A stretch of DNA of 64,000 bases from Acinetobacter kookii (GCF_900096895.1 NZ_FMYO01000001.1:372001-436000), one strand, 5' to 3'; counted from the stretch's first letter, positions 27,096 through 36,552 are shown. Numbers and translations: made by a program. The notes: generated by a model from the letters alone, not told the origin.

Positions 27096-27734
27096 ATGGC
27101 TTGGACGCGTAATCAAATGGCGCAGCGCGCCGCACAAGAGTTAGAAGATGGTTTTTATGTCAATTTAGGCATTGGCTTACCGACACTGGTAGCCAACTAT
27201 ATTCCTGAAAATATTAATGTCTGGCTGCAGTCTGAGAATGGCTTGCTTGGCATTGGTGAATTTCCGACTGAAGCAACAGTAGATGCCGACCTGATTAATG
27301 CAGGCAAACAAACCGTGACTGCGCGTAAAGGTGCGGCTTTTTTCTCTAGCGCAGATTCCTTTGCCATGATTCGTGGCGGGCATGTCAATATCGCCATTTT
27401 AGGTGCAATGGAAGTTTCAGAAACTGGTGATCTGGCCAACTGGATGATTCCAGGTAAGAAAGTTAAAGGCATGGGCGGTGCAATGGATTTGGTTGCAGGC
27501 GTACAAAAAGTCGTGGTCTTGATGGAACACTGCGCCAAAGATGGTACACCTAAAATTGTATCGCAGTGCAGTTTACCGCTCACGGGTAAAGCGGTGGTCC
27601 ATCGCATCATTACCGACTTGGGTGTGCTCGATATTACTCCACAAGGCGTGCAACTGGTCGAACTGGCACCCGATGTCAGCTTTGATGAGATTCAAAAAGT
27701 CACAGGTGTGGCTTTACAGAAAGTAGCTGCTTAA
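27096..27734 (+). CDS. scoB: 3-oxoacid CoA-transferase, subunit B
   Basis: 212 residues. Contains the catalytic glutamate in [11 protein letters not shown] and the conserved [45 protein letters not shown] and AVDLVAG-type segment [19 protein letters not shown]. Starts 4 bases after scoA, preceded by GGAGG, so the subunits are made together. It is the last gene of the locus, followed by a strong terminator. Confidence 0.95.
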   Translation: MAWTRNQMAQRAAQELEDGFYVNLGIGLPTLVANYIPENINVWLQSENGLLGIGEFPTEATVDADLINAGKQTVTARKGAAFFSSADSFAMIRGGHVNIAILGAMEVSETGDLANWMIPGKKVKGMGGAMDLVAGVQKVVVLMEHCAKDGTPKIVSQCSLPLTGKAVVHRIITDLGVLDITPQGVQLVELAPDVSFDEIQKVTGVALQKVAA

Positions 27735-27757
27735 ACACTACGTTTATTCTGCAAATA

Positions 27758-27785
27758 AAGAAGGACGAATCTTCGTCCTTCTTTC
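27758..27785. terminator. Terminator of the liu-sco operon
   Basis: Perfect 12-bp stem AAAGAAGGACGA/TCGTCCTTCTTT with a 4-base loop, between convergent scoB and the OmpA-family gene. Confidence 0.9.
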
Positions 27786-27799
27786 GTTACGCAGTCATC

Positions 27800-29296
27800 T
27801 TAGTTTATTTTCTTTTCAACCACACCTTCATTATCCACTGCACGTACAATTCCCGTTTCGGTATTTAATACTTCAAACTCAATACGGCGGTTTTTAAACT
27901 GTCCTTCAGGCGTTGCATTATCCGCTACAGGTTGTTGCGAACCATACCCCACCGCTTGCAACTGCGCAGGATCCACGCCCTGTTTGACCAGGTAATCTAC
28001 AATGGCTTGAGCACGCTTTTGCGACAATGCTTTATTCTGTTCAGCACCCCCTACGGCATCTGTATGCCCTTTGACGGTTAAATGCACCTGTGGCACGCGT
28101 TTAATCAAAGCAGCAGCTTGATCCAGAATAGATTTATTGGCATCTGGAATCTCGGCACTTGCGGTATCAAAATTAATAATCTGCATATTCAGTGCAGTTG
28201 CAATATCCAGTGCACGAATCTGATCCGGATTAATTTCCGCCAATGCCTGTTCTGCATTGCTATTGCCGGTAGCAATGGCAGTATCGGGATCTACAACTGC
28301 GGATGCACTCTGCATTCCAGCCGGAGTCAGCACAGTCATGTTTTTTACCAGGGGACGAATTTGAGCTGCAAGCTGCTCAGCATCCGCCGGATGAGCGGTC
28401 TGAATAGCAAGCTGATCCCCCATCCAGGTTAATGAAGCATTTGGCACACCTTTGACCATTTTCAATACAGTTGGAATGACATCCTGATCGATAAATTCTG
28501 AATGATAGCGGGCATTGTTTTCCACACCGCAACCGGTGTTGTGATTAAAAATCTGTTTAATCTCTTTTTGCAGAATCTCAATATAGCTGGCATTGCCGGA
28601 ATATAATTGACATGTAATTAAATCTCCTGTCGAACCGGTACTGAGTTGCAGTTTTGCCGGCTCACTACTCGCGGTTTCAGCAGGTATACCACTGGCTGGA
28701 GTACTTTCTGTTCTATCTGCACATGACTTGAAAATAAATGCCAATAATGCAGCTAGAACAAGGAAAACAATCAAGGGAATTAAAAAACCTGATTTTCTTT
28801 TTTCTTCGGGTACCCGATCAGGGTCAATCGGTGGTGCTTGATGTAAAGTTTGCCCCGATGCCGTATTCATCCCCAAAGCGCTGAGTAATGCGGGAGCCCA
28901 GTGTGGCAAAGCACTGGATACGGCTGGCCAATGGTTTTCAATCAGATGGGTGATCGCACTGGAATCGGAAGATCCAGCCTCATCTTCCAGTACGCCCAAG
29001 GTGGGTGCTATAGAATGATTCAGCGTTGATTCGATTATTTCGGTCGGCACCGTGCCGGAAATCTGTTGTAAAAATTCCTGCTTTAAAGAAGGGTTGATGA
29101 TGAAGATATCGCCCAGTCTTGGATTTAATTGTTGCTGTAAATTTGTAATAAACTCGGGTTTAGATTTAAAGATAGATAATAAAATGGGGATAAAATTGCT
29201 TAAGGCCTGACTCTTTTCACTTAAGTATGCTGTTTCTCCCTCAAGAACCGTGGCAGACACTTTCTGCTTTAATAAATCAATCAAATTAAGATGCAT
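27800..29296 (-). CDS. OmpA-family protein with N-terminal cytoplasmic domain
   Basis: 498 residues in three parts. Residues 1-165 form a soluble helical domain resembling DUF937; 170-189 (FLIPLIVFLVLAALLAFIFK) is a single membrane helix; the rest is periplasmic, ending in an OmpA/MotB peptidoglycan-binding domain (INFDTASAEIP, VKGHTDAVGGAEQNKALSQKRAQ, AVGYGSQQP, NRRIEFEV). The middle part (about 220-350) looks like a BON-type repeat region with two cysteines. Orientation implies an inner-membrane anchor that grips the cell wall. AGAGGAA ribosome binding site. Function unknown. Confidence 0.82.
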   Translation of the reverse strand: MHLNLIDLLKQKVSATVLEGETAYLSEKSQALSNFIPILLSIFKSKPEFITNLQQQLNPRLGDIFIINPSLKQEFLQQISGTVPTEIIESTLNHSIAPTLGVLEDEAGSSDSSAITHLIENHWPAVSSALPHWAPALLSALGMNTASGQTLHQAPPIDPDRVPEEKRKSGFLIPLIVFLVLAALLAFIFKSCADRTESTPASGIPAETASSEPAKLQLSTGSTGDLITCQLYSGNASYIEILQKEIKQIFNHNTGCGVENNARYHSEFIDQDVIPTVLKMVKGVPNASLTWMGDQLAIQTAHPADAEQLAAQIRPLVKNMTVLTPAGMQSASAVVDPDTAIATGNSNAEQALAEINPDQIRALDIATALNMQIINFDTASAEIPDANKSILDQAAALIKRVPQVHLTVKGHTDAVGGAEQNKALSQKRAQAIVDYLVKQGVDPAQLQAVGYGSQQPVADNATPEGQFKNRRIEFEVLNTETGIVRAVDNEGVVEKKIN

Positions 29297-29410
29297 GGCT
29301 TATTCCTCTTATTGTCTTCTTATCATGTCTTTTTTTAGTCTATTCGCTCGTTTTTTAGACAGTGTAATAAATTGTATTATTTGAATAGTATTATTTTTCA
29401 ACAATAAAAA

Positions 29411-29428
29411 AGCCAGCCGAAGCTGACT
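29411..29428 (-). terminator. Terminator of the pyrB-pyrC' operon
   Basis: On the minus strand AGTCAGC-TTCG-GCTGGCT with a stable UUCG loop, followed by a T-run. Confidence 0.85.
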
Positions 29429-29457
29429 TTCTTATATTTTAAAAACAATCTGATTGC

Positions 29458-30693
29458 TTAAGCCGCAAAAGTTTTAATCACTTTACCAACCACTTTTTGG
29501 TTAATTAGTGGCGTATTTTTGCCTTGAGAGATAATGCTCTCTTTGCTGACTGTCCATTCCAGCTGAGGATCAAGCAAAGCCCAACCCGCTTCTTCAGTCC
29601 AGCGCTCTACCATATTGGCCACTTTTGCCGGTGCAACGGTGACTTTTTCCACCCATTCCAAAGGCTCGAACAACCCTTCGTTAATGAGCTGAAGTCCAAA
29701 TGGCACAAATGTATCAAATGCAGTAAAGCCCGGTTGGGTTTCAGCAAATGGTGCCATTTTTGCAGAACTGCTGAGCGGCTCATGATGGGTCGAAATGGCA
29801 TCAATGACGCCCTCTTTCAAACCCTGACGCAGCAATTCTTTGTCTTGCTCGGAACGTAATGGCGGACGCACATGTGCGAGTGAATTGAAGCCGTCAATCA
29901 GTTGATCAGTTAGATGTAACTGGTGCATTGCCACATCACAAGTCACCGGCAAGCCTTTTTCTTTTGCAATTCGAATCAGCTCCACAGAAGCACCACATGA
30001 CAGCAAACCGAAATGGGCACGCACCCCAGTGGCTTCAATCATGAGCAGATATTTTGCAATGGCGACGGTTTCAGCCAAAGCTGGAATCATTGGCAAGCCC
30101 TGACGTGAAGCGATAAAGCCTTCATGTACACAGCCATCTTTGGCAATTTGTGGTTCTTCTGCATAGAACACCACAGTCATATTCAGCCCTGCAGCATATT
30201 CCAAGGTCCGAATCACCACATCATCGTCGGCAAATGGTGCATTGGCATTGGAAACTGCGGTACAGCCACCTTTTTTCAGACCCGCCATATTGGCAGGCTG
30301 ATTGCCTTTCAAACCTTGCGTTTGCGCACCAATGACTTCTAGGTAAATGCCGCCATCCAGCATGGCTTTTTCAACCAGGCCGTGAATGAGTGCGCCATTG
30401 TCTTGTACGATCGGTTTTGAGTCTGGCGGAGTAAACACATGCAAAATACCGTTTTCACGTGCAGCCTTCCCTTCAGATTTTAAGGTCCCATGCTGCTGCT
30501 GACCCGGTTCGCGTAAACGCGCACATAGATCCACCATGGTAGGCATCAGCCATTTACCTTGACCGTCAATGGTTTCAGTCACATTGCTTGATTCAGCAAC
30601 CCGTTTGCCGTGTTCAAGATAAACCGTTTGTACGCTGTCAGTTTTGTTGATGGGATCCAAGACACGTACATTTTCAATTTTTACAATACTCAT
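29458..30693 (-). CDS. pyrX: Inactive dihydroorotase-like subunit PyrC'
   Basis: 411 residues, dihydroorotase type I fold, but the zinc-binding HxH motif in the usual DVHVHLREPG is DLCARLREPG here (Cys 57 and Arg 59 replace both histidines), and the catalytic Asp near DxIATDHAP is His in DAISTHHEP. It therefore cannot bind the metal pair in the normal way. In Pseudomonas such PyrC' proteins form the dodecameric aspartate carbamoyltransferase with PyrB and serve as scaffolds. It follows pyrB by 9 bases with an AAGGGAAAG ribosome binding site, which supports that role. An active PyrC should be encoded elsewhere. Confidence 0.92.
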   Translation of the reverse strand: MSIVKIENVRVLDPINKTDSVQTVYLEHGKRVAESSNVTETIDGQGKWLMPTMVDLCARLREPGQQQHGTLKSEGKAARENGILHVFTPPDSKPIVQDNGALIHGLVEKAMLDGGIYLEVIGAQTQGLKGNQPANMAGLKKGGCTAVSNANAPFADDDVVIRTLEYAAGLNMTVVFYAEEPQIAKDGCVHEGFIASRQGLPMIPALAETVAIAKYLLMIEATGVRAHFGLLSCGASVELIRIAKEKGLPVTCDVAMHQLHLTDQLIDGFNSLAHVRPPLRSEQDKELLRQGLKEGVIDAISTHHEPLSSSAKMAPFAETQPGFTAFDTFVPFGLQLINEGLFEPLEWVEKVTVAPAKVANMVERWTEEAGWALLDPQLEWTVSKESIISQGKNTPLINQKVVGKVIKTFAA

Positions 30694-30702
30694 GACTTTC
30701 CC

Positions 30703-31719
30703 TTATCCCGCAACTGCTTCTAACAAACCTTTTTCTTGCAACTGACCTTGCATCGCCAACGCCAGTACCGCCATACGCACAGCAATACCATTAGTCACCT
30801 GATGCAGAATCACTGACTGAGTACCATCAGCAATACTGGAATCGATTTCCACACCGCGGTTCATTGGACCCGGATGCATCACGATGCAATCCGGTTTCGC
30901 CAGGGCCAGACGCTCTTTGTTCAAGCCGTACATTTTATAAAATTCAGCTTGTGAAGATAGCGCTGGCGAATCAATACGTTCGTTTTGAATACGCAGGGTA
31001 ATAATCACGTCACAATCTTTAATACCCTCTTCCATGTTGTTAAATAGACGGACATCTTCGCCATATTCAGCAAAACCATAAGGCAGCAAGGTATTTGGCG
31101 CAATCACGCGGATATCTTTACAACCTAGCGTTTGCAGTGCCGCAACATCTGAACGTGCTACACGTGAATGCTTGATGTCACCAATAATGGCAATGCTGAT
31201 ATCTTCAAAATTCTTTTTGGTTTCACGGCGAATGGTGAGCATGTCCAGCATCGCCTGCGTTGGATGTGCATGACGGCCATCGCCAGCATTAATAATCGCG
31301 ACATTCGGGCACACATCTTTGGCAATAAAATGTGGCGCACCTGAAGATGAATGACGCACCACAAAAATGTCGGTTGCCATGGCTTCCAGATTCCACAGCG
31401 TGTCACGCAGGGTTTCACCTTTTGACGTACTTGAACGGGCAATATCAATGTTAAGGACATTGGCAGACAGACGCTTTGCTGCAGCTTCAAAAGTGGTACG
31501 GGTACGGGTAGAGTTTTCAAAAAACAGGTTCATTACCGTACGACCTTCCAGCAGGTTATTTGTAATCAGCTGATTTTGGTCATTAAAAAAGGACTGCGCA
31601 GTGTCCAATATTTTTGTGAGGGTTTCTTTGGAAAGGCCTTCGATGGTGAGGAAGTGTTTTAAGTTACCATCTTGGTTGAGTTGAATCTGGCTCGGAGTAT
31701 GCAATGCCGCCAAGTGCAT
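30703..31719 (-). CDS. pyrB: Aspartate carbamoyltransferase catalytic subunit
   Basis: Joins carbamoyl phosphate and aspartate in pyrimidine synthesis. 338 residues with an N-terminal extension of about 20 residues as in Pseudomonas-type ATCase. Carbamoyl-phosphate motif [19 protein letters not shown] (about 69-87), [28 protein letters not shown] and [19 protein letters not shown] ribosome binding site before ATG 31719. No PyrI regulatory subunit gene is next to it; the PyrC' gene takes that place. Confidence 0.96.
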   Translation of the reverse strand: MHLAALHTPSQIQLNQDGNLKHFLTIEGLSKETLTKILDTAQSFFNDQNQLITNNLLEGRTVMNLFFENSTRTRTTFEAAAKRLSANVLNIDIARSSTSKGETLRDTLWNLEAMATDIFVVRHSSSGAPHFIAKDVCPNVAIINAGDGRHAHPTQAMLDMLTIRRETKKNFEDISIAIIGDIKHSRVARSDVAALQTLGCKDIRVIAPNTLLPYGFAEYGEDVRLFNNMEEGIKDCDVIITLRIQNERIDSPALSSQAEFYKMYGLNKERLALAKPDCIVMHPGPMNRGVEIDSSIADGTQSVILHQVTNGIAVRMAVLALAMQGQLQEKGLLEAVAG

Positions 31720-31907
31720 GAGAGATTCCTTATACGTTAAGTCAACGTATTATACAGAGTTTAAGCGATTTAAATAGTTCAGCTTGATCTTACTTGTCTA
31801 AAAAGCAGCTCGGTATTTGAAATAAAAAATATCATTCCCATTTAATTTTTCAATAACATAAATTAACCATTCAATGATTTAGCCATCTGATTTTAAAAAT
31901 AAAAACA

Positions 31908-31934
31908 GGTAACCCAGTCCAGCTCCGAGTTACC
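31908..31934 (-). terminator. Terminator of the 31943-32281 gene
   Basis: Arms GGTAAC and GTTACC with a partly structured loop, followed on the minus strand by TGTTTTTATTTTT. Confidence 0.6.
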
Positions 31935-31942
31935 CCAGGCAA

Positions 31943-32281
31943 CTAACGGAGAGCCCCAATGTAGCGGTTAGCCCCTTGTGCACGCTCTATGTCTTCTTGG
32001 GTGGGTTCAACCGAAATTAAGTCTACATGTTGCGTGAACTGAATTTCATTTACGGGTTCTTCATCCACTTTTAATCCCAGCACTTTCGTCAGGCGTTCAA
32101 CCAGGCGAAGTAATTCAGGGTCTTGGGTCTGTTTCGCCATTGCCATCACATGTTCGGCATATTCCACGTTCTCTGTAAGATAGCTTGCATCAATCACGCG
32201 CCCTGATACCCGTCTTAACCGTGCATAAATAAGTGTTGCCACTGAAAAAGTTTCATTTGTAATGATTACACTTTCTGACAT
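31943..32281 (-). CDS. Small conserved protein of unknown function, paralog A
   Basis: 112 residues, soluble, mostly helical by appearance, no signal peptide or membrane helix. It shares FSVATLIYARLRRVSGRVIDASYL...YAEHVM...ELLRLVERL with the product of the adjacent gene at 32444-32764; the C-terminal 40 residues differ and are acidic. I do not recognise the family. ATG 32281 has only a weak ribosome binding site. Between the two genes lies a terminator and then a second hairpin with a 10-T run just ahead of this start, so its expression may be controlled apart from that of its paralog. Confidence 0.7.
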   Translation of the reverse strand: MSESVIITNETFSVATLIYARLRRVSGRVIDASYLTENVEYAEHVMAMAKQTQDPELLRLVERLTKVLGLKVDEEPVNEIQFTQHVDLISVEPTQEDIERAQGANRYIGALR

Positions 32282-32296
32282 TTGTCATTCCCATCT

Positions 32297-32317
32297 CTAA
32301 AAAAAAAAGTGAGGCAT
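32297..32317 (-). CDS. Possible leader peptide MPHFFF
   Basis: Six codons (Met-Pro-His-Phe-Phe-Phe) and TAG. An ideal AAGGAG (32326-32331) stands 8 bases before the ATG, inside the loop of the hairpin 32309-32350, and the Phe codons are the T-run of that hairpin. This could be an attenuator leader or pure chance; only the sequence is seen. Confidence 0.3.
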   Translation of the reverse strand: MPHFFF

Positions 32318-32350
32318 CAAGTGTTCTCCTTGATGATCAAGCAGCCTCAC
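32309..32350 (-). terminator. Terminator or attenuator hairpin ahead of paralog A
   Basis: On the minus strand outer arms GTGAGGC/GCCTCAC enclose inner arms ATCAAG/CTTGAT, followed at once by ten T. It ends 28 bases before the start codon of the downstream gene, where a normal terminator would block its transcription unless relieved. Confidence 0.7.
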
Positions 32351-32389
32351 CGGACTATTTTGTTTGCAATATTCGTACCAATATAAAAA

Positions 32390-32417
32390 AAGCCCACATG
32401 ATTCAACATATGGGCTT
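32390..32417 (-). terminator. Terminator of paralog B gene
   Basis: Stem AAGCCCAtAT/AcATGTGGGCTT type with a 7-T run on the minus strand, 27 bases after the stop at 32444. Confidence 0.85.
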
Positions 32418-32443
32418 ACTTAAAATAATGTTTTTATTATATT

Positions 32444-32764
32444 TTAGAATAGGCTAAAACTTACATGGCCTTCGTCAAGCGCTTTTTTATTGGTCTTGTT
32501 TTCCTTCGAAAGCAGAATCTGCTGGTCTTCTCCATTTATAAGATCATGATCCTCTTGTAAATCTAGAAGAACACGCAAACGTTCTACATAGCTTGCAAGT
32601 TCTGCATCCTTGGTCTCAAGTGCCAGTGTGACCACATGATGTGCATAGGAACGATCTTGCATTAAATACATGACATCAATAACCCGGCTATTCACTTTCC
32701 TTAAGCGTGCATATAACAATGTCGCGACTGAAAAAATATCATCCTTTTTTGCTGTAATATTCAT
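32444..32764 (-). CDS. Small conserved protein of unknown function, paralog B
   Basis: 106 residues. Shares FSVATLLYARLRKVNSRVIDVMYL, YAHHVV and ELASYVERLR with paralog A over the first 70 residues; the tail is unrelated and charged (Lys/Asn/Glu rich) with a final HVSFSLF. No signal peptide, membrane helix or catalytic motif is visible. The shared block looks like a small helical bundle. It lies upstream of paralog A on the same strand, the two separated by two hairpins. A tandem duplication is the simplest origin. Confidence 0.7.
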   Translation of the reverse strand: MNITAKKDDIFSVATLLYARLRKVNSRVIDVMYLMQDRSYAHHVVTLALETKDAELASYVERLRVLLDLQEDHDLINGEDQQILLSKENKTNKKALDEGHVSFSLF

Positions 32765-32999
32765 AATTTACCCTTAATAAAATCCATGCATTAAACTTTA
32801 AAATTCACTTGGAAGCGCCATGTAATTTTACATATCCCCTGAATTTTCAATTGGCTTTTTATTCCAACATTTAGAGCTTTTTATAATTAATACATCGACA
32901 TAAATCGCTTGAAGTTTTCAAAATATAAAAAGTTTTCAGCCCTAAAATAAGTTAAACTTATGCAAGTTTTTATTTTATTTTTTTCGGTCTCTCTATTTT

Positions 33000-35207
33000 A
33001 TGAATACCTCTTCACGTTTAAGCAATTACTGGGTCACCTGTGCAGATGGTCTTGAAACCTTACTCCAAGAAGAATTGGAAGGTTTGGGTGTTCAAAATAT
33101 TGAACGTTTACCGGGCCGTTTAATTTTCAAAGGCACATTGGCAGATGCATACCGTATTTGCATGTGGTCGCGTTTGGCTTCACGTGTATTAACACCCATT
33201 CATACGCATGAACTTGAATTTACCCACGACGCACGTGATGTGGCAGAAGAGCTCTATGAAGGTGCAATCAACTTTGACTGGTCGCTCATTTTCGCACCAC
33301 AAAGTACATTTGCCATCCGTTTACATGTAGAACGTGACATTAAGGTCAATACACAATTTGCCACGTTACGGGTAAAAGATGGTGTGGTGGATTCCTTTAT
33401 GGAAGCGGTGGGCAAACGTCCAAGCATCGACATCAAGCAGCCAGAAATTACCCTCTATGTGCTTGCTGGTAAAACTGCACACACCTATTGCCTGGATTTA
33501 TCCGGTGATTCTTTACATAAACGTGGTTATCGTCATTACATGACCGATGCCCCGATTAAAGAAAATCTGGCAGCCGCCATTCTGCAAAAGGCCAAATTAA
33601 AACAGCGTAAGCCAGACATTATTTTAGATCCAATGTGCGGTTCAGGGACTTTTATCATTGAATCTTTGATGATGCTGACCGACCGTGCACCGGGTCTGGT
33701 GCGTCGTTTTGGTTTCAATGGCTGGAATGGACATGACCATGAATTGTGGATGTCAATTAAAGCAGAAGCCGCAGAACGCCATCAAACAGCATTGCAACAG
33801 CCTTTACCGCAATTTTATGCCTATGATGCCGACTGGGAAGCCGTCAAAGCCACCAAGAAAAATATTATTGCGGCAGGCTTTGAAGCATTGCTCGACCATA
33901 TCAAAATTGAAGAGCGTACACTTGCAGACTGGCCGGATTTCAAGGCTGAAGGCAAAACCTCATTTATTGTCACCAACCCGCCTTATGGTGAGCGTTTAGG
34001 AGATAAAGCCTCTAACCGTGCCTTATATTTAGGCTTGTCTGCCCTGTTACAAAAGAACTTCCCGAATCAGTATGCAGCCGTGATTGCTGCACAGGTTGAA
34101 CAAGCCGACGTGCTGGCATTTAATGAACCGCAAATTCTGCGTCTGATGAATGGTAAACTGCCAATTTATGTACGTTTCGGCACCATCAAACCGGCTGCCG
34201 TATCAGAACCGTTCTTGGCAAACTGGCAGCCACAACAGTTCGAGCCGATTGAAGGCGCGCAGGACTTTACCAACCGTCTGCAAAAAAACATGCAGAATCT
34301 AAAAAAATGGGCGATGAAAGAAAATATTTTCTGTTTGCGTTTATACGATGCCGACTTGCCAGATTTTAACATTGCGGTGGATTTGTATGGTGATCGCCTG
34401 CATGTACAGGAATATGCTCCACCGAAATCGATTGACCCCGAAAAAGCTAAAAAGCGTTTTAACTTAGCCTTGCAAGCCATTCGTGCGGTGACCGGTTTAG
34501 GACGAGATGCCATTTTCATTAAAACCCGCGCACGCCAGGAAGGTAAAAGCCAGTACACCAAACAGAGTACTGCTTCTAAACGCTTTATCGTACAGGAAGG
34601 TAAAGCCAAAATTTTAGTTAACCTGACTGATTACCTGGATACTGGCCTGTTCCTGGATCATCGTCAAATGCGTTTGCGTATTGCAGCAGAAGCCAAAGGC
34701 AAGCATTTCCTCAACCTGTATAGTTATACCTCTACAGCAAGCCTGCATGCTGCTTTAGGGGGCGCTGCAAGTACCACCAGTGTCGATTTATCCAATACTT
34801 ACCTGAACTGGTCCAAAGAAAACTTTGTCTTGAACGGTTTGACTGTGGATCATGCCGATGAGCAACACCAGTTCTTTGCCAGTGACTGTTTTGAATGGCT
34901 GAAAGAAGGTCATGAACAATATGACCTGATTTTTATCGATCCGCCAACCTTCTCGAATTCGAAAAAGTTTCATGGCACCTTCGATGTGCAACGTGACCAT
35001 TTGTCCCTGATCAAGCGTGCCATGAACCGCCTGACTACAGAAGGAACTTTATACTTTTCGAATAACTATCGTGGTTTCGAGATGGATGAGGAAATTCTGG
35101 CGTTCTTTGATGTTCATGAAATTACCAATCAAACCATTGGCCCGGACTTCAAGCGTAATGCCAAAATCCACCGTGCCTGGAAAATTCAGCATCCACAAAA
35201 TGGCTAA
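33000..35207 (+). CDS. rlmL: Bifunctional 23S rRNA (m2G2445/m7G2069) methyltransferase RlmKL
   Basis: 735 residues, close to E. coli RlmKL. Order: THUMP RNA-binding domain (about 45-155), RlmL methyltransferase with DPMCGSGTFIIESL (about 204-217) and catalytic TNPPYGERLG (about 325-334), then the RlmK domain with the SAM-site LNLYSYTSTASLHAALGGA and catalytic FIDPPTFSNSK (about 641-651). It methylates G2445 and G2069 of 23S rRNA. ATG 33000 has no clear ribosome binding site but begins right at the family N-terminus. A 15-bp perfect palindrome (32947-32961) lies upstream. Confidence 0.96.
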   Translation: MNTSSRLSNYWVTCADGLETLLQEELEGLGVQNIERLPGRLIFKGTLADAYRICMWSRLASRVLTPIHTHELEFTHDARDVAEELYEGAINFDWSLIFAPQSTFAIRLHVERDIKVNTQFATLRVKDGVVDSFMEAVGKRPSIDIKQPEITLYVLAGKTAHTYCLDLSGDSLHKRGYRHYMTDAPIKENLAAAILQKAKLKQRKPDIILDPMCGSGTFIIESLMMLTDRAPGLVRRFGFNGWNGHDHELWMSIKAEAAERHQTALQQPLPQFYAYDADWEAVKATKKNIIAAGFEALLDHIKIEERTLADWPDFKAEGKTSFIVTNPPYGERLGDKASNRALYLGLSALLQKNFPNQYAAVIAAQVEQADVLAFNEPQILRLMNGKLPIYVRFGTIKPAAVSEPFLANWQPQQFEPIEGAQDFTNRLQKNMQNLKKWAMKENIFCLRLYDADLPDFNIAVDLYGDRLHVQEYAPPKSIDPEKAKKRFNLALQAIRAVTGLGRDAIFIKTRARQEGKSQYTKQSTASKRFIVQEGKAKILVNLTDYLDTGLFLDHRQMRLRIAAEAKGKHFLNLYSYTSTASLHAALGGAASTTSVDLSNTYLNWSKENFVLNGLTVDHADEQHQFFASDCFEWLKEGHEQYDLIFIDPPTFSNSKKFHGTFDVQRDHLSLIKRAMNRLTTEGTLYFSNNYRGFEMDEEILAFFDVHEITNQTIGPDFKRNAKIHRAWKIQHPQNG

Positions 35208-35233
35208 TGCATTTCGGATAATGCACTAACTAA

Positions 35234-35258
35234 AAAGGCTGCCGATCTGGCAGCCTTT
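35234..35258. terminator. Bidirectional terminator after rlmKL
   Basis: Perfect stem AAAGGCTGCC/GGCAGCCTTT with a 5-base loop, between convergent rlmKL and the DUF945 gene. Confidence 0.9.
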
Positions 35259-35271
35259 GTTTTTACATGTG

Positions 35272-36552
35272 TTAATTTAAAAATTTCTTTTCACCGTATT
35301 TATATTCAATGCCGATTTTTAAGATATCGCCTTCCCCTTTCGCTTGCAGCGACTGCTGCATACCATTCAGCATTTGTTCCAGTTCCTGATCGGATAAGGT
35401 TTTACCACCCTGTTGTAAATAATTTTTCATGATGGTTTTCATGATCTGTTTATCGTATTCAACATTGGCCTGGTATTCGACCAGATTGGGTGCCATTTTA
35501 ACCAAGCTTTCAAAAGAAGATTGGTGTCCTGGCATAACCTTGCCGGTCAGGTTCGCCTTGGCATATCCTTCACCCGCCTTGATTTGATTATTCTGCGATT
35601 CAAAACTAAAGCCGTCGTTCACAATAGCCAGAAAACTATTCATCAGATCTTGACTCAATTCTTTTTTCGTTCCGCAGACTTCAGAATTTTTTTCCAGTAA
35701 ATCCAGGAAAGCCTGTGTTTTCTGCCTGTTCAGGGCTTTCAGGCTCATATTCATCTGGAAATCGCGAAAACTTGGAATGTTATGCAGGCTCATTTCACCA
35801 ATTTTAATCTGGGTATCAAAATTGACCTTGTGCTCATCTACTCCTGTATTCACAAGCACTGCAAAGTCTTTCAATTCTCCACTGCCGAATTGCTGTACAT
35901 TTCGATCGGTTCGCTGAATAGAAGCAATATTTAATCGGGTTTTCCCTGGATCTAAAACAGAATTTAAGCCCTGATTGGTCTCGAATTCTAAATCACGCAT
36001 TTGCACATGACCCAATTTATCATTCACTGTCATACCCGGAATCTGAAATTTGAGCTTAAGCACATCCAGTTGGTCGGCTTTAGATTTTGCATCCAGTTTA
36101 AACGTCATCGGCTCAATTCGAGTTTGTATATCTGCCCCATTTTTTTCATACACCGGTGTGGTTAAAGATGAATGAATGACACCCAACCAGTCAATTCTGG
36201 TTTGGGCTGTTAAAGGCTTTTTCAATAAACCTTGAAAGATTTCATTGCCTTGCTTGAGGCGAATTTGCGATTCAATGTGATAACCATTCCAGCTGCGTTT
36301 AATTGCATCGGTCCCGTTCAGAATCAGCACATCTTTGGGTTTACAGGGATCAATGGTGAATTCAGCAACCCAGTCTGCAGAGCCCTGCATCGCGCCCATA
36401 TTAAAATTATGATATTGAAGCGACATTAAATTGGATTTTTGATTCTGTTGATAATACGAATTTAGACCCTTATCTGCATATAAATTGCCGCCTATGACTG
36501 TAGTCGCCAATACAACGATACTTCCCAAACCCCAAATCAATTTTGACATCAT
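35272..36552 (-). CDS. DUF945 (YdgA-like) family protein
   Basis: 426 residues from ATG 36552; the frame is open to 36642 but without a signal or ribosome binding site. An N-terminal membrane segment (LIWGLGSIVVLATTVIGGNLYA) anchors or exports the protein; the rest is a large beta-rich periplasmic body with many amphipathic strands and a Gln-rich helix (SDQELEQMLNGMQQSLQ) near the end. Family function is unknown. The gap to the fragments upstream is about 140 bases. Confidence 0.75.
   Translation of the reverse strand: MMSKLIWGLGSIVVLATTVIGGNLYADKGLNSYYQQNQKSNLMSLQYHNFNMGAMQGSADWVAEFTIDPCKPKDVLILNGTDAIKRSWNGYHIESQIRLKQGNEIFQGLLKKPLTAQTRIDWLGVIHSSLTTPVYEKNGADIQTRIEPMTFKLDAKSKADQLDVLKLKFQIPGMTVNDKLGHVQMRDLEFETNQGLNSVLDPGKTRLNIASIQRTDRNVQQFGSGELKDFAVLVNTGVDEHKVNFDTQIKIGEMSLHNIPSFRDFQMNMSLKALNRQKTQAFLDLLEKNSEVCGTKKELSQDLMNSFLAIVNDGFSFESQNNQIKAGEGYAKANLTGKVMPGHQSSFESLVKMAPNLVEYQANVEYDKQIMKTIMKNYLQQGGKTLSDQELEQMLNGMQQSLQAKGEGDILKIGIEYKYGEKKFLN

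Noticed and set aside
32947..32961. 15-bp perfect palindrome before rlmKL
   Set aside because: Short AT-rich palindromes are frequent here; no second copy or regulator links it to function.
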